Source: CAG-698 sp964385755
GTDB lineage: Bacteria; Bacillota_I; Bacilli_A; ML615J-28; CAG-698
Length of the DNA: 58,418 nt
Assembly: GCA_964385755.1 (NCBI GenBank)
Contig: CAYLPZ010000013.1
Span: forward strand, 1-58,418
Reading direction: 5' to 3'
How positions within the stretch are numbered: the stretch's first letter is position 1; every line of letters starts with the position of its first letter. The position numbers were made by a program, and so were the translations under genes. This document shows positions 25,791-34,761 of this stretch, one piece after another. The notes below the pieces were generated by a model that saw nothing but the letters and a program-made list of their open reading frames with translations, searched no databases and was not told the origin of the DNA.

Positions 25791-27117
25791 ATTCCATTTC
25801 GCGCAATTGACTAGCATAGCCAGACCAATATTTATTTTGAGAATACATTTTTAGTGAACCTTTTGGAACATAAATAAGTACTTTGCTACTTAAATTTAAT
25901 TGTGTTTTTCCAGTTCCACCAATTTTAAACGTATTTGGATTATATGCACTAATATAAATAGCCTCAAGATCATGACATCTATTAAATGCATCGTTATTAA
26001 TTTCAATTCTAGAAGTCATAGCTTCAACGTTAATTGAAACTGTTGCGTAGATTTGTGGATTATCTTTATATTCAACACGAATAATTGCTGTACCAGATGA
26101 TAATGCAGTTATTTCACCAGTATCCGCATTTACACTTACTTTATCACTTGTAGAAGACCATCTAACTGTTTTAATAGTTTCTTCATCATCATATTTTAAA
26201 ATTGATAATGTGATTATTTCGCCTTCTAACATATCATAAGCGTTCTTAATTACTAAAGGATGATCTCCACCACCTACAGAAACAGAAGTAAGTTCATTTC
26301 TGTCAGGTGTTTCTTCAGTTTCTTTTAAGAAATGTATTTCTTTCAATCCAGAGCAACCAGTAAATGCCATCGCTGAAATCTTATTCACACTTTGTGGAAT
26401 TGAAATAGTTTTTAATTTTGTACATTGGAAAAATGCATATTCATCAATTAACTCAATTCCTTCAGGAATAACAACTTCTGAAAGCTTTGATTTAGGATAT
26501 GTAAAGCATAAAATCTTACCAAAACGATAGAATGCATATTTACTTATTGTTGTAACTTTCTTGCCATCAATTTCAGATGGAATAACTACTTTTTTATTAT
26601 TAGCATTGCTACGTAAAATTTTTATTTCTTCATCACCTGAATAAAGTAAACTTCCATCTTCAGTTGTGTAATATACTTGGGAAAGCCATAATTCAGAAGG
26701 AGTATTACCTTCTTTAGTTACTGGAGAGCAGAAAAAGATTCCATTATTATTTGTATACATATATAATTCTATTTCTTTTTCATTACCATCAAAAGATGCA
26801 TTTACTATAGCTTTATAGTAAATTTGTCTTTCAATACTTGATGAGAAATCACATGAAATATCCACAGTAAATTTATTTGTTTTGATTGTAGAAACACCTA
26901 ATTCACTTAGATAATTAGATGATAAGAATTCTTCTCTTCCACTATCCTCTTCACTATATAAAGTATCACATATTAAATTAATATCTTGATTATTTACACC
27001 TTTTACAAATTTGTTCCACAATGCCTTTGCTTCATTTGATGTACAACCAAACATTGCAAAGAGACATATAATTAATAAGAATGATAGAAAAAGTTTTTTA
27101 TAATTATTATATTTCAT
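25789..27117 (-). CDS. BspA-like leucine-rich-repeat lipoprotein with Ig-like domain
   Basis: 442 residues from the ATG at 27117. An earlier in-frame ATG at 27138 exists, but GGAGG sits inside that extension 4 nt before 27117. The lipoprotein signal ends FAMFGC. The mature protein has an N-terminal DUF-like domain. BspA/LRR_5 repeats follow (VVIPEGIELIDEYAFFQC, ISIPQSVNKISAMAFTGC), then a bacterial Ig-like (Big_2) segment (NADTGEITALSSGTAIIRV). A final LRR_5-type cap has NDAFNRCHDLEAIYIS. Such proteins are surface-exposed and often bind host or polymer ligands. A strong promoter precedes it and a terminator follows, so it is a single-gene unit. Confidence 0.85.
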   Translation of the reverse strand: MKYNNYKKLFLSFLLIICLFAMFGCTSNEAKALWNKFVKGVNNQDINLICDTLYSEEDSGREEFLSSNYLSELGVSTIKTNKFTVDISCDFSSSIERQIYYKAIVNASFDGNEKEIELYMYTNNNGIFFCSPVTKEGNTPSELWLSQVYYTTEDGSLLYSGDEEIKILRSNANNKKVVIPSEIDGKKVTTISKYAFYRFGKILCFTYPKSKLSEVVIPEGIELIDEYAFFQCTKLKTISIPQSVNKISAMAFTGCSGLKEIHFLKETEETPDRNELTSVSVGGGDHPLVIKNAYDMLEGEIITLSILKYDDEETIKTVRWSSTSDKVSVNADTGEITALSSGTAIIRVEYKDNPQIYATVSINVEAMTSRIEINNDAFNRCHDLEAIYISAYNPNTFKIGGTGKTQLNLSSKVLIYVPKGSLKMYSQNKYWSGYASQLREME

Positions 27118-27161
27118 ATAGCCTCCATGTTTTCTCAACTCTATATACTTATATATATCTT

Positions 27162-27190
27162 ATTATATAATAAAAACGTTTTTAATGCAA
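27162..27190 (-). promoter_or_regulatory. Sigma-A promoter of the BspA-like lipoprotein gene
   Basis: On the minus strand TTGCAT (27185-27190), a 17-bp spacer and consensus TATAAT (27162-27167), about 45 nt upstream of the chosen ATG. The spacer holds a short AAAAACGTTTTT palindrome that could be an operator. Confidence 0.7.
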
Positions 27191-27292
27191 TAAAATTTTT
27201 GTTTCAGCTTTCAATATTTTGTTTTTAAGTAACAATATTCTTTATTATTATTTTATTTTATTCAAAAAAGATTTATCTTTTAAACATTTTTA

Positions 27293-27323
27293 TATAAAAA
27301 TAACTAGGAGTTTTATCCTAGTT
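27293..27323 (-). terminator. Terminator of the tsa operon
   Basis: On the minus strand AACTAGGA pairs with TCCTAGTT over a 6-nt loop, followed by ATTTTTAT, just after the tsaD stop. Confidence 0.75.
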
Positions 27324-27332
27324 AATATTTTT

Positions 27333-28295
27333 TTATAATAATCCATTTTCATGTTTGTATTTAAAATATCCTGCAACTGCAATCATCGCCGCATTATCAG
27401 TGCAATACACCATTTTAGGATAACTGAAGATTATATCAGTGTTTTCAAGTGCTTCAGTTAGTGATTCACGTAAACCCCTGTTTGCGGCAACGCCCCCCGC
27501 AAGTACAACTTGTTTAACATTATATTCTTTGCATGCTTTAATAGCTTTATCTGTTAATACTTTAGTAACACAGTGCTGAAATGATGCTGCTAGATTTGGA
27601 ATATTAATTTCTTCATTTTTCATTTTTGCTTTGTTTACTAAATTTAATACAGCACTTTTTAATCCTGATAATGAAAAATTATAACTATCTTTATCAACAT
27701 ACACTAAAGGAAGTTGATAAGATGGTGTACCTTCATGTGCGAGTTTGTCTACCTTTGCCCCCGCAGGATATTCAAGGTTCATTACACGTCCTACTTTATC
27801 ATAAGCTTCTCCCACTGCATCATCTAGTGTTTCACCAAGGACTTCAAAATCATAATGTTTTTTCATATAAACAAGCTCAGTATGTCCACCACTTACAACT
27901 AAAGCAAGCATTGGAAAGTGAAAATCACTTTCAATATGGTTTGCGTAAATATGTCCAACTATATGGTCTACTTCAATATATTTAATATTATGGCACAAAG
28001 CAAATGTTTTAGCAGCATTTATCCCCACTAATAGTGAACCTATTAATCCTGGTTTTGCTGTTACAGCTACCAAATCTATGTCTTTTGGTTCGACTTTAGC
28101 TTCTTTTAAGGCCTCATCAAAAACATATGTAATCTTTCTTAAATGGTGCCTACTAGCAACCTCAGGAACTACTCCACCATATAATCTATGGATATCTATT
28201 TGTGTATATATAACGTTAGATAAAACTTCTTTACCATCCTTCACAATGCTAACGCTAGTTTCATCACAACTTGTTTCAACTCCAAGTACAATCAT
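27333..28295 (-). CDS. tsaD: TsaD, tRNA t6A37 threonylcarbamoyltransferase subunit
   Basis: 320 residues, ASKHA fold. The metal site is HIVGHIYANH, and the start VLGVETSCDETS is diagnostic. GGVAANRGLRE forms the C-terminal nucleotide-binding part. With TsaB and TsaE it transfers the threonylcarbamoyl group from TC-AMP to A37 of ANN-decoding tRNAs. It is the last gene of the tsaE-tsaB-rimI-tsaD operon, 11 bp from rimI. TsaC (TC-AMP synthase) is not in the window. Confidence 0.97.
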   Translation of the reverse strand: MIVLGVETSCDETSVSIVKDGKEVLSNVIYTQIDIHRLYGGVVPEVASRHHLRKITYVFDEALKEAKVEPKDIDLVAVTAKPGLIGSLLVGINAAKTFALCHNIKYIEVDHIVGHIYANHIESDFHFPMLALVVSGGHTELVYMKKHYDFEVLGETLDDAVGEAYDKVGRVMNLEYPAGAKVDKLAHEGTPSYQLPLVYVDKDSYNFSLSGLKSAVLNLVNKAKMKNEEINIPNLAASFQHCVTKVLTDKAIKACKEYNVKQVVLAGGVAANRGLRESLTEALENTDIIFSYPKMVYCTDNAAMIAVAGYFKYKHENGLL

Positions 28296-28306
28296 TTTTA
28301 TTTCTC

Positions 28307-28759
28307 CTATTTATTATCTTTTATATAAACTAAAGCATTTTCACCATTACTATAATAATTTTTTCTTGTATGTGAATATTTAAAATTATATTTTTCATAA
28401 AGATTTCTTGCTATATAGTTGCTTTCACGTACCTCTAAAGAAACTGAAGGAACATTAGCCATTTTCACAACATCTAAAAAAGTTTCAAGTAATAGTTTCC
28501 CATAACCTTTCCCTTGATGATTCTTTAGTACAAAGAAGTTTAAAATCTCAGCTCTATCTTCATACACCCAAGTACTTATATAACCAGAAAACTCTTTATT
28601 AATTTCTAGTACAAAGTAACAAGCATAAGGATTAAGAGAAAGTTCTCCTTTTAACATATCGTATCCTAAGCTTTCACCAAATATTTCTTCTTCACCCTTA
28701 ACCACCAAAGGAATATCTGCTTCTGTCATTAATCTTATATTAACTTTTTCTTTTTTCAT
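28307..28759 (-). CDS. rimI: RimI-like GNAT N-acetyltransferase
   Basis: 150 residues, GNAT fold. The acetyl-CoA-binding P-loop is NHQGKGYGKLLL and the C-terminal part reads LEVRESNYIARNLYEKYNF, as in RimI. RimI acetylates the N-terminal residue of ribosomal protein S18 in well-studied bacteria. Here the identification also rests on its place between tsaB and tsaD, a widespread arrangement. Spacing is 11-12 bp on both sides, suggesting one transcript. Confidence 0.9.
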   Translation of the reverse strand: MKKEKVNIRLMTEADIPLVVKGEEEIFGESLGYDMLKGELSLNPYACYFVLEINKEFSGYISTWVYEDRAEILNFFVLKNHQGKGYGKLLLETFLDVVKMANVPSVSLEVRESNYIARNLYEKYNFKYSHTRKNYYSNGENALVYIKDNK

Positions 28760-28771
28760 ATTTATTTTTCT

Positions 28772-29362
28772 TTATGAATTCGCTTTTCGCAAATAATTAG
28801 GAACAAAATCATGAATATTATCAACCTTAGTTGCAAAATTACAAACTATTTTGTCGTTTATTTGATAATTGCCTTCACAAATTTTTTTCGCATTATTATT
28901 TGCTATTTTTTCTTCTGCTAAAGAAGTTTCTAAAAATTCATCTTCACTTTGAACAAAAATATTATTATTTTCTACTTTTACAATTTGCATATATGAATAA
29001 TTTTTCTTAGCAACACTTGTCACAGCATATATACCATCATTAGTAAAATAACCACTTCCGCACAAAAATAATGAACTAATGTGAAACAAAGGAATGTTAA
29101 GTGAATAACTAATCATTTTCGCAACCACTAAACCAATACGTAGTCCTGTATATGATCCAGGACCTGAACCAACTATTATCTTATCAAAATCTTGAAGTTT
29201 AAAACCTGTTTTATTTAATCCTTCTTCGATTGATGGTAATAAGTTTTCAGAATGATTATTATGACTAATCATAGTTTTTTCAAAATATAATTTATCTATT
29301 CTTTCGTCATAAAATCGACAAGTTAAGTATTCTGTTGATGAATCAATAATTAATACTTTCAT
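28772..29362 (-). CDS. tsaB: TsaB, t6A complex subunit
   Basis: 196 residues. The N-terminus LIIDSSTEYL and the dimer/TsaD-contact motif VGSGPGSYTGLRIG are diagnostic. The frame extends to 29386, but the ATG at 29362 is chosen because AGGAG lies 7 nt upstream and family similarity starts there. The shorter form also leaves a 10-bp gap to tsaE instead of an overlap. The C-terminal half is shorter than in E. coli TsaB, which is usual for Bacillota. Confidence 0.95.
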   Translation of the reverse strand: MKVLIIDSSTEYLTCRFYDERIDKLYFEKTMISHNNHSENLLPSIEEGLNKTGFKLQDFDKIIVGSGPGSYTGLRIGLVVAKMISYSLNIPLFHISSLFLCGSGYFTNDGIYAVTSVAKKNYSYMQIVKVENNNIFVQSEDEFLETSLAEEKIANNNAKKICEGNYQINDKIVCNFATKVDNIHDFVPNYLRKANS

Positions 29363-29372
29363 TAGTTTTCTC

Positions 29373-29819
29373 CTACAAATTCGCAATTAAATTTTCATAT
29401 TCTGTACTATTTGAACTAATAGTTATATGACGATTAAAACTATCATCAACCAATATTTTAATATCTAGTCTACTATCAGGAAGCATTGATTTAATGTTGT
29501 CTGCCCACTCAATTACACAAACACCATTTTGTTCAAAATATTCTTCTAGATAGTCATCACCACTATCATCAGATATACGATAAACATCCATATGAAAAAG
29601 TGGCATTTTCCCCTCATATACTTTCATAATAGTAAATGTTGGGCTATTTATTGCTTTAGTGACTCCTAAAGCCTTACCAATACCTTTTGTCATTGTAGTT
29701 TTTCCAGCCCCTAAATCTCCTTCTAAAGTAATAACCATATTAGGAAAGGCTAAAAAACCAATCTTCATTCCAAAATCTATCATTTCTTTTTCGTTATTTA
29801 TTATAAATTCTTTTTCCAT
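29373..29819 (-). CDS. tsaE: TsaE, ATPase of the t6A complex
   Basis: 148 residues with Walker A LEGDLGAGKTTMTKGI and downstream INSPTFTIMKVYEG and FHMDVYRI motifs typical of TsaE. The VIEWAD Walker-B-like strand is present. TsaE hydrolyses ATP to reset the TsaBD complex. It is the first gene of the operon. The promoter is probably in the AT-rich 57 bp upstream. Confidence 0.95.
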   Translation of the reverse strand: MEKEFIINNEKEMIDFGMKIGFLAFPNMVITLEGDLGAGKTTMTKGIGKALGVTKAINSPTFTIMKVYEGKMPLFHMDVYRISDDSGDDYLEEYFEQNGVCVIEWADNIKSMLPDSRLDIKILVDDSFNRHITISSNSTEYENLIANL

Positions 29820-29875
29820 TTTAAAACGCCTCTAGTTATTTATTATATACTATTTTTGTGTTTTTTTAAAGCATT

Positions 29876-30505
29876 TTAAACATTTTCATTAATATATTGT
29901 TCTACTCCATTAAAAATAGCATAAGCAATTTGCATTTGATAATCATCAGTGACTAGTTTACTTCTTTCTTCATCATTTGATAAAAAACCAGTCTCAATAA
30001 TACAGCCAATACTATTGCTATTAACAAGTAAATATTTCTCATTATCAAGCAATAATTTCCTTTTTGAATTTGTTACTTTTACTAAAAAATAATTAATACT
30101 TTCTCCTAATTTTAATCCTTTTTTATTTGTTAATATTTGTGAACCTTTTACTTTTTTTTGCGCATATTTATCTTGATGAATTGAAATAAAAATATCACAT
30201 GAATTAATAATATCAACTCTTTTTTTCATATCATCTTGTTTTCTATTTTTACTATAATCTTCTGCTAAATCATAGTCATCATTTCTTGTTAAAATAACTT
30301 TATAACCACCTTCTTCAAGTAATAGTTTTAGTTTATTAACTATCTTCATATTTATTTCTTTTTCTTTTATATCATTAACTTCACATCCACCATCTAATCC
30401 ACCATGCCCTGCATCTAAACATATAGATACAATTTCTTCTTTTCTTATTGAAACAAAGGAGATTCCAAAAAGCATCATACAAATAACTTCAACTAATTTT
30501 TTCAA
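29876..30505 (-). CDS. cwlD: CwlD-like N-acetylmuramoyl-L-alanine amidase
   Basis: 209 residues. A signal-anchor helix (VEVICMMLFGISFV) precedes an Amidase_3 domain. The zinc ligands are His in DAGHGG (about residue 33), Glu in KEKEINM, and His in SIHQDKY. The catalytic Glu lies in IIETGFLSN. The single domain without binding repeats and its length match CwlD, which makes muramic-delta-lactam in spore cortex. The start is a TTG at 30503-30505 with AAGGTGAT 9 nt upstream. The group II intron lies just upstream, so its promoter must lie in the short region 30506-30560 or within the intron. Confidence 0.85.
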   Translation of the reverse strand: MKKLVEVICMMLFGISFVSIRKEEIVSICLDAGHGGLDGGCEVNDIKEKEINMKIVNKLKLLLEEGGYKVILTRNDDYDLAEDYSKNRKQDDMKKRVDIINSCDIFISIHQDKYAQKKVKGSQILTNKKGLKLGESINYFLVKVTNSKRKLLLDNEKYLLVNSNSIGCIIETGFLSNDEERSKLVTDDYQMQIAYAIFNGVEQYINENV

Positions 30506-30554
30506 GTATTTATCACCTTTTTAATTTTATTACATATTAAAAATAATAGAATTA

Positions 30555-32434
30555 ATCGAGTAGGAGAAAATAAATAAATTTCTTTATTTATTTTCGACCT
30601 CTCACACCACCAAACAAGCGGGCCCGCATTTGGCGGTTTGGTATGCTTCAATCAAATAGTTTATATAGTATTCTTTTATAGATATAAGTCCCTTGATTTC
30701 AAGGGACTTATTTGGTATCACTGAACTTAGACTATTTTCTCCTAACCTCGCATAACTATTCCTTGTGTATGCTATCTTTCTTATTAACTCTATAGGTGTT
30801 TTAAGACTAAACATCTCTTTTAATTTTCTCATTGCTTTTAACCTTCTTTGAGGAGTTTTCCAAGATTTCCATATACACACTCTCAGTCTTCTTCTAATCA
30901 TTTGGTCTAATTCCATTGATAATCCTTTCATATCAGCTATTCGATAATAATTGGTCCATCCAATTATTATTTGCTTTATTTTAAGTAACCTATATTTCAT
31001 ATCTATACTATAACTACGTGAAGTTATTGTTCTTATTTTGTCTTTAATCCTTTTAACTGATTTATGGTGAACTTTGACTCGTATTTCATTGTGCCGGGTA
31101 GAGTAGTAAAAGCCAAATCCTAGAAATTTGATATCGTTTGTTACGATATCTACTTTGCTTTTACTTTCATTTACTTTTAAGTATAATTTGTTCTCTATAA
31201 AACTTTTAATACTTTCATAAACTCTTTGTGCAGATCTTATTGACTTAACATATATATTACAGTCATCAGCATATCTCACAAATCTTAGTTCTCTCTTTTC
31301 AAGTTCTTTATCTAGTTCATTTAGGATTATGTTAGATAGTAGAGGTGATAAAGGTCCACCTTGTGGTGTTCCTTCTAGTGTTTCTATTAGCACACCATTT
31401 ACCATAACTCCTGACACTAAGAACTTTCTTATTATTGATAAAACATCTCCGTCTTTAATTGTGTTGTTTAGAACTTGCATTAATTTATCGTGGTTTACCT
31501 TATCAAAGAATTTTTCTAGGTCCATATCTACTACATATTTATACCCATCATTTATATATTCTAGACTTTTCTTTATTGCCATATGACAATCTCTATTTGG
31601 TCTAAATCCATATGATGAATTACTGAATTGTTCTTCATAAATAGGCGTTAATACTTGTGCTATTGCTTGTTGTATTATTCTATCTACTACTATAGGGATA
31701 CCCAATTTTCTATTTCCACCATCGGGTTTAGGTATTTCTACTCTTCTTATTGGACTAGGCTTGTATTCTCTATTTCTTAAAGCATTCTTAATTTCTTCCT
31801 TATGTTTTTGAAAATAGTCTCTACCTTCAAAGACACTCATTTTATCAATGCCTCCACTACCTTCATTTCTAACAACTCTACTTATTGCGTTATTGAGATT
31901 GTTATCATCTAATATTAACTCTAGTAATTCCATTTGTAACTTCCTCCTTTCATTGTAATATTGCACTGTTTGCACTCTTCCTATGTTCCTTACAATACAA
32001 TCGGTTAAGCATAGTATATTCTAACTTTTCAGCTCTAAGTACAATATCTAATTTACATTCTTAAGCCAAACATACCATTCGGTCCTTCAGTACTTTCTAG
32101 TATACCTACTATGACCTCTGCTGACTCCTCATAGTTCGTTGTTACTAGTTATTCCTCTATGAGGCCTCTTAGGGTAAGTATAACAACCTTCCTCTTTATA
32201 CCTACTAAATTTACTTCCTATAATTGCTTGGTGTCTAAGGGCTTTAACTCTTTTTGCAGTCTTACCCATTATAGTAGCCTGATTTAGTTCGTGTTCCTTA
32301 GGTCAAGATTTTGTCTAGGACTTCCTTCAGATTCCACCTCGCGATGGACACCCTTGTCTTCGACTAACACTTCGTTTGACACCTTCCCGTGTAGAGAACT
32401 TTCATCTCCGAGTTGTTATACATGCCTAACGCAC
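30555..32434 (-). mobile_element. Complete class C (IIC) group II intron
   Basis: About 1.88 kb. The 5' end is GTGCG (32430-32434 on the minus strand). Domain V, at about 30607-30640, pairs ACCGCCAAA with TTTGGTGGT. Domain VI pairs GAGAGG with CC-T-A-CTC, leaving a bulged branch-point A, around a long AT stem. The 3' end is taken after CTCGAT at 30555 (within a few nt). The ORF encodes an RT without an endonuclease domain. The 5' exon is an intrinsic terminator hairpin with its T run, the known insertion site of class C introns. The RT stop codon lies at the end of domain V. Confidence 0.88.
30602..31933 (-). CDS. ltrA: Group II intron reverse transcriptase/maturase
   Basis: 443 residues from the ATG at 31933, which has AAAGGAGG 9 nt upstream; a longer frame to 31975 lacks this. 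RT blocks are clear: RRVEIPKPDGGNRKLGIP, DRIIQQAI, SYGFRPNRDCHMAI, VDMDLEKFFDKVNHD, GTPQGGPLSPLLSN, and the catalytic YADD in FVRYADDCNIYV. The maturase X domain (WTNYYRIADMKGL, RRRLRVCIW) follows. There is no C-terminal HNH endonuclease, as expected for class C. It splices the intron and copies it into DNA. All motifs look intact, so the element may be active. Confidence 0.95.
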   Translation of the reverse strand: MELLELILDDNNLNNAISRVVRNEGSGGIDKMSVFEGRDYFQKHKEEIKNALRNREYKPSPIRRVEIPKPDGGNRKLGIPIVVDRIIQQAIAQVLTPIYEEQFSNSSYGFRPNRDCHMAIKKSLEYINDGYKYVVDMDLEKFFDKVNHDKLMQVLNNTIKDGDVLSIIRKFLVSGVMVNGVLIETLEGTPQGGPLSPLLSNIILNELDKELEKRELRFVRYADDCNIYVKSIRSAQRVYESIKSFIENKLYLKVNESKSKVDIVTNDIKFLGFGFYYSTRHNEIRVKVHHKSVKRIKDKIRTITSRSYSIDMKYRLLKIKQIIIGWTNYYRIADMKGLSMELDQMIRRRLRVCIWKSWKTPQRRLKAMRKLKEMFSLKTPIELIRKIAYTRNSYARLGENSLSSVIPNKSLEIKGLISIKEYYINYLIEAYQTAKCGPACLVV

Positions 32435-32461
32435 AAAAAGGATAACAAAAGTTGTTATCCT
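32435..32461 (-). terminator. Terminator that served as group II intron target
   Basis: On the minus strand AGGATAACAA pairs with TTGTTATCCT over a 3-nt loop, followed by TTTTT and then immediately the intron GTGCG. It would terminate the decayed lipoprotein gene upstream. Confidence 0.9.
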
Positions 32462-32463
32462 AA

Positions 32464-32680
32464 TTATTTTATATCAAATGTAAATTTTTCATCTTTGTTT
32501 TCACTTTTTAGTTTAAATACCATAGTGTCTTTAAAACTTGAAAAGCTCACTTATGCACTTTTTTTCGTATTATTATAAACCATTGTTAAAGCACTATAAT
32601 GTGAAGTATATGAACTACAACCAACTAATGTAAGTGAAAGTAATAATAAATTAAGAATTTACAAAAAATATATTTTTCAT
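32464..32680 (-). pseudogene. Degraded small lipoprotein gene
   Basis: From ATG at 32680 (MKNIFFV) a one-base frame change leads into LNLLLLSLTLVGCSSYTS, a clear lipobox with LVGC. The frame then reads to KKSA, an in-frame TAA, and VSFSSFKDTMVFKLKSENKDEKFTFDIK, ending in TAA at 32464. A frameshift and a nonsense codon make it non-functional. It sits 5 bp after the pgi stop and ends just before the terminator taken over by the intron. Confidence 0.7.
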
Positions 32681-32684
32681 ATTT

Positions 32685-33965
32685 TTATTTCTTTAAAAGT
32701 GCAAACATATTCTTTTTATATGATTCTACTCCTTCTTGATTAAATGGATTAACATCTAGAATATATCCACTAACCCCACAAGAGAACATGAAAAAGTACA
32801 TTAAATACCCTAAATTATATTCATCTAACTCTTTTACGTTTAAGAATATATTTGGTACTTGTCCATCATTATGAGCAATTTGCACTCCTTTTTTTATTTG
32901 CTCTCTAATATATTCAAACTCTTTACCAGCTAAATAATTTAACTGATCGGAATTTTCTTCTTGTTTATTTACTACAATAGAAGGATTATTACCTAATGAA
33001 ACAACAGTTTCAAATAAATTTCTAATGCCATCTTGAACGTATTGTCCTAAAGAATGTAAATCAGTTGAAAATGTCATGGAAATCGGTAAAATTCCTTTTC
33101 CTTCTTTCCCTTCACTTTCACCATATAATTGTTTCCACCACTCACCAAGACTTGAACACTTTGGTTCATATGTTACAAATGATTCAATCACTTTTCCTTC
33201 ATTATATAGTTTGTTACGCATTGCCGCATACTTCATGCAATCATTTTCATCGAATGGCAAAGACTTACATTCATTTTCACAAGTTCTAGCACCTTCGATA
33301 ATTTCAATGATATCATAGCCACAATAGCTAATTGGCAAAAGTCCAACTGCAGTAAATACAGAGTATCTACCACCTATACTATTAGGAATATAGAACTCAT
33401 CATAACCTTTTTGCACTGCTTCATCATGAATTATACTATTACTATCTGATGTTGTAACACATACTCTTTTTACATATTCATCTTTGTATTTTTCAATTAA
33501 TAATTCCTTAACAAAGTGAAATGCTAAAGCAGGTTCTAATGTTTTCCCTGATTTAGAAATAACATTAACTGTAAAATCAACATCTTTTAAGAATTCTAAT
33601 GTTTCTTTCAAATAACTTGGAGAAACATTATTTCCTAAAAAGATAATTTTACTTTTTACATCATTATAATATTTTCCAAGCATATCTAGAGATGCTTTTG
33701 CGCCGAGATATGAACCTCCAATACCAATTACAACTAAATATTCACTAATTTTTCTTAGTTCTTGAGCTTTTTTCTCAATTTTCTTTAGTTCATAAAAGTT
33801 ATCATTAAGAAGACTTGATGGATATGATACCCAGCCAATATAATCATTTCCACGACCAGTTCCATCCATTAGTGTTTTTCTTGCTTCTATAGCTTTTTGC
33901 TTATAAATTCCATAATTTTCTTTGTTTTCATTTTTTTCAAAATAATTAAAATTAATATTCTTCAT
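32685..33965 (-). CDS. pgi: Glucose-6-phosphate isomerase
   Basis: 426 residues from ATG at 33965 (AAGGAA upstream); a longer open frame reaches 34034 but has no family similarity. Motifs include VIGIGGSYLGAKAS, VISKSGKTLEPALAF, the SIS-domain PGI signature GGRYSVFTAVGLLP, and SLGQYVQDG near the C-terminus. It interconverts glucose-6-phosphate and fructose-6-phosphate in glycolysis. It follows a small membrane gene by 16 bp. Confidence 0.97.
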   Translation of the reverse strand: MKNINFNYFEKNENKENYGIYKQKAIEARKTLMDGTGRGNDYIGWVSYPSSLLNDNFYELKKIEKKAQELRKISEYLVVIGIGGSYLGAKASLDMLGKYYNDVKSKIIFLGNNVSPSYLKETLEFLKDVDFTVNVISKSGKTLEPALAFHFVKELLIEKYKDEYVKRVCVTTSDSNSIIHDEAVQKGYDEFYIPNSIGGRYSVFTAVGLLPISYCGYDIIEIIEGARTCENECKSLPFDENDCMKYAAMRNKLYNEGKVIESFVTYEPKCSSLGEWWKQLYGESEGKEGKGILPISMTFSTDLHSLGQYVQDGIRNLFETVVSLGNNPSIVVNKQEENSDQLNYLAGKEFEYIREQIKKGVQIAHNDGQVPNIFLNVKELDEYNLGYLMYFFMFSCGVSGYILDVNPFNQEGVESYKKNMFALLKK

Positions 33966-33981
33966 ATTTTTATTCCTTGTT

Positions 33982-34368
33982 TTATTTTTTATTATTTTTT
34001 GTATTATCAGTTGGGATAGTAGGAACACCAACAAACATAATCAATCCAAATCCTAAAAATACCATTGCTAGAGTTACAAGTGTATTATTAAGTGTAAAGA
34101 TTAAAACAGAACCAACAATTAAACAAGCAATAGTTACAACTATTTTTATGATCATCTTTTTAGCTACATATTTTCCAAGACAATATTCTCTAACAATGAG
34201 TCCAAGCGGTAATAAGAACGAAAAAGCATAAAAACAACAAATGTATCTAACATTTGATTGCAAATTTTTATCTTCATATTTAATTAAAATTAGTACCGCA
34301 AGTAAGAAAACAGTGGTTAAAATTAAAATGAACTTATAAAATAATTGGCCAAATCTCTCTTTATCCAC
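33982..34368 (-). CDS. Small four-TM membrane protein of unknown function
   Basis: 128 residues with four hydrophobic helices (about 12-28, 42-58, 72-92, 96-114) and a short Asn/Lys tail. No signature motif is recognised. Its start overlaps the nfu stop by 8 nt and it precedes pgi by 16 bp, so nfu, this gene and pgi likely form one transcript. Function unknown. Confidence 0.7.
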   Translation of the reverse strand: MDKERFGQLFYKFILILTTVFLLAVLILIKYEDKNLQSNVRYICCFYAFSFLLPLGLIVREYCLGKYVAKKMIIKIVVTIACLIVGSVLIFTLNNTLVTLAMVFLGFGLIMFVGVPTIPTDNTKNNKK

Positions 34369-34609
34369 TGATTATCACCTCAACACCAACAACGCCTTCA
34401 ACTTCTTCTAAAAGCATAGCTTCAATACACTCGGTAATTGTCTCATCTATGCTACCACATCCAACACATGCCCCAAGCATTTTAACATATACAATTCCCG
34501 TGTTATCATCATAGGAAACAAATTCAGTGTCTCCACCATCTTGTTGTAAATATGGTCGAATACGATTTAATACGTTTTGGATTTTTGTTTCTGTTGCTTT
34601 TTTATCCAT
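34361..34609 (-). CDS. nfu: NifU C-terminal-domain (Nfu) Fe-S scaffold protein
   Basis: 82 residues, the stand-alone NifU C-terminal domain. Its start has IRPYLQQDGGDTEFV, and the cluster-binding CxxC lies in LGACVGCGS. It carries and transfers Fe-S clusters to clients. No other SUF or ISC genes are in the window, but the large Fe-S oxidoreductase at 2.2-5 kb would be one kind of client. Confidence 0.93.
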   Translation of the reverse strand: MDKKATETKIQNVLNRIRPYLQQDGGDTEFVSYDDNTGIVYVKMLGACVGCGSIDETITECIEAMLLEEVEGVVGVEVIISG

Positions 34610-34761
34610 TATTTCATCTCCTAATTATATTTTATTATACCACAATATCTATTTTTTGTATATACAAATATATAGCGGATATTATTTTTTTGTTAATAAT
34701 TATAACGACTTATCTAATGAAAACATTGATGTGCTAGTTAACAAATAATAATTATTTTTCA

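Noticed and set aside
33065..33318. Two overlapping plus-strand frames in pgi
   Set aside because: Both lie antisense to conserved pgi motifs and overlap each other.
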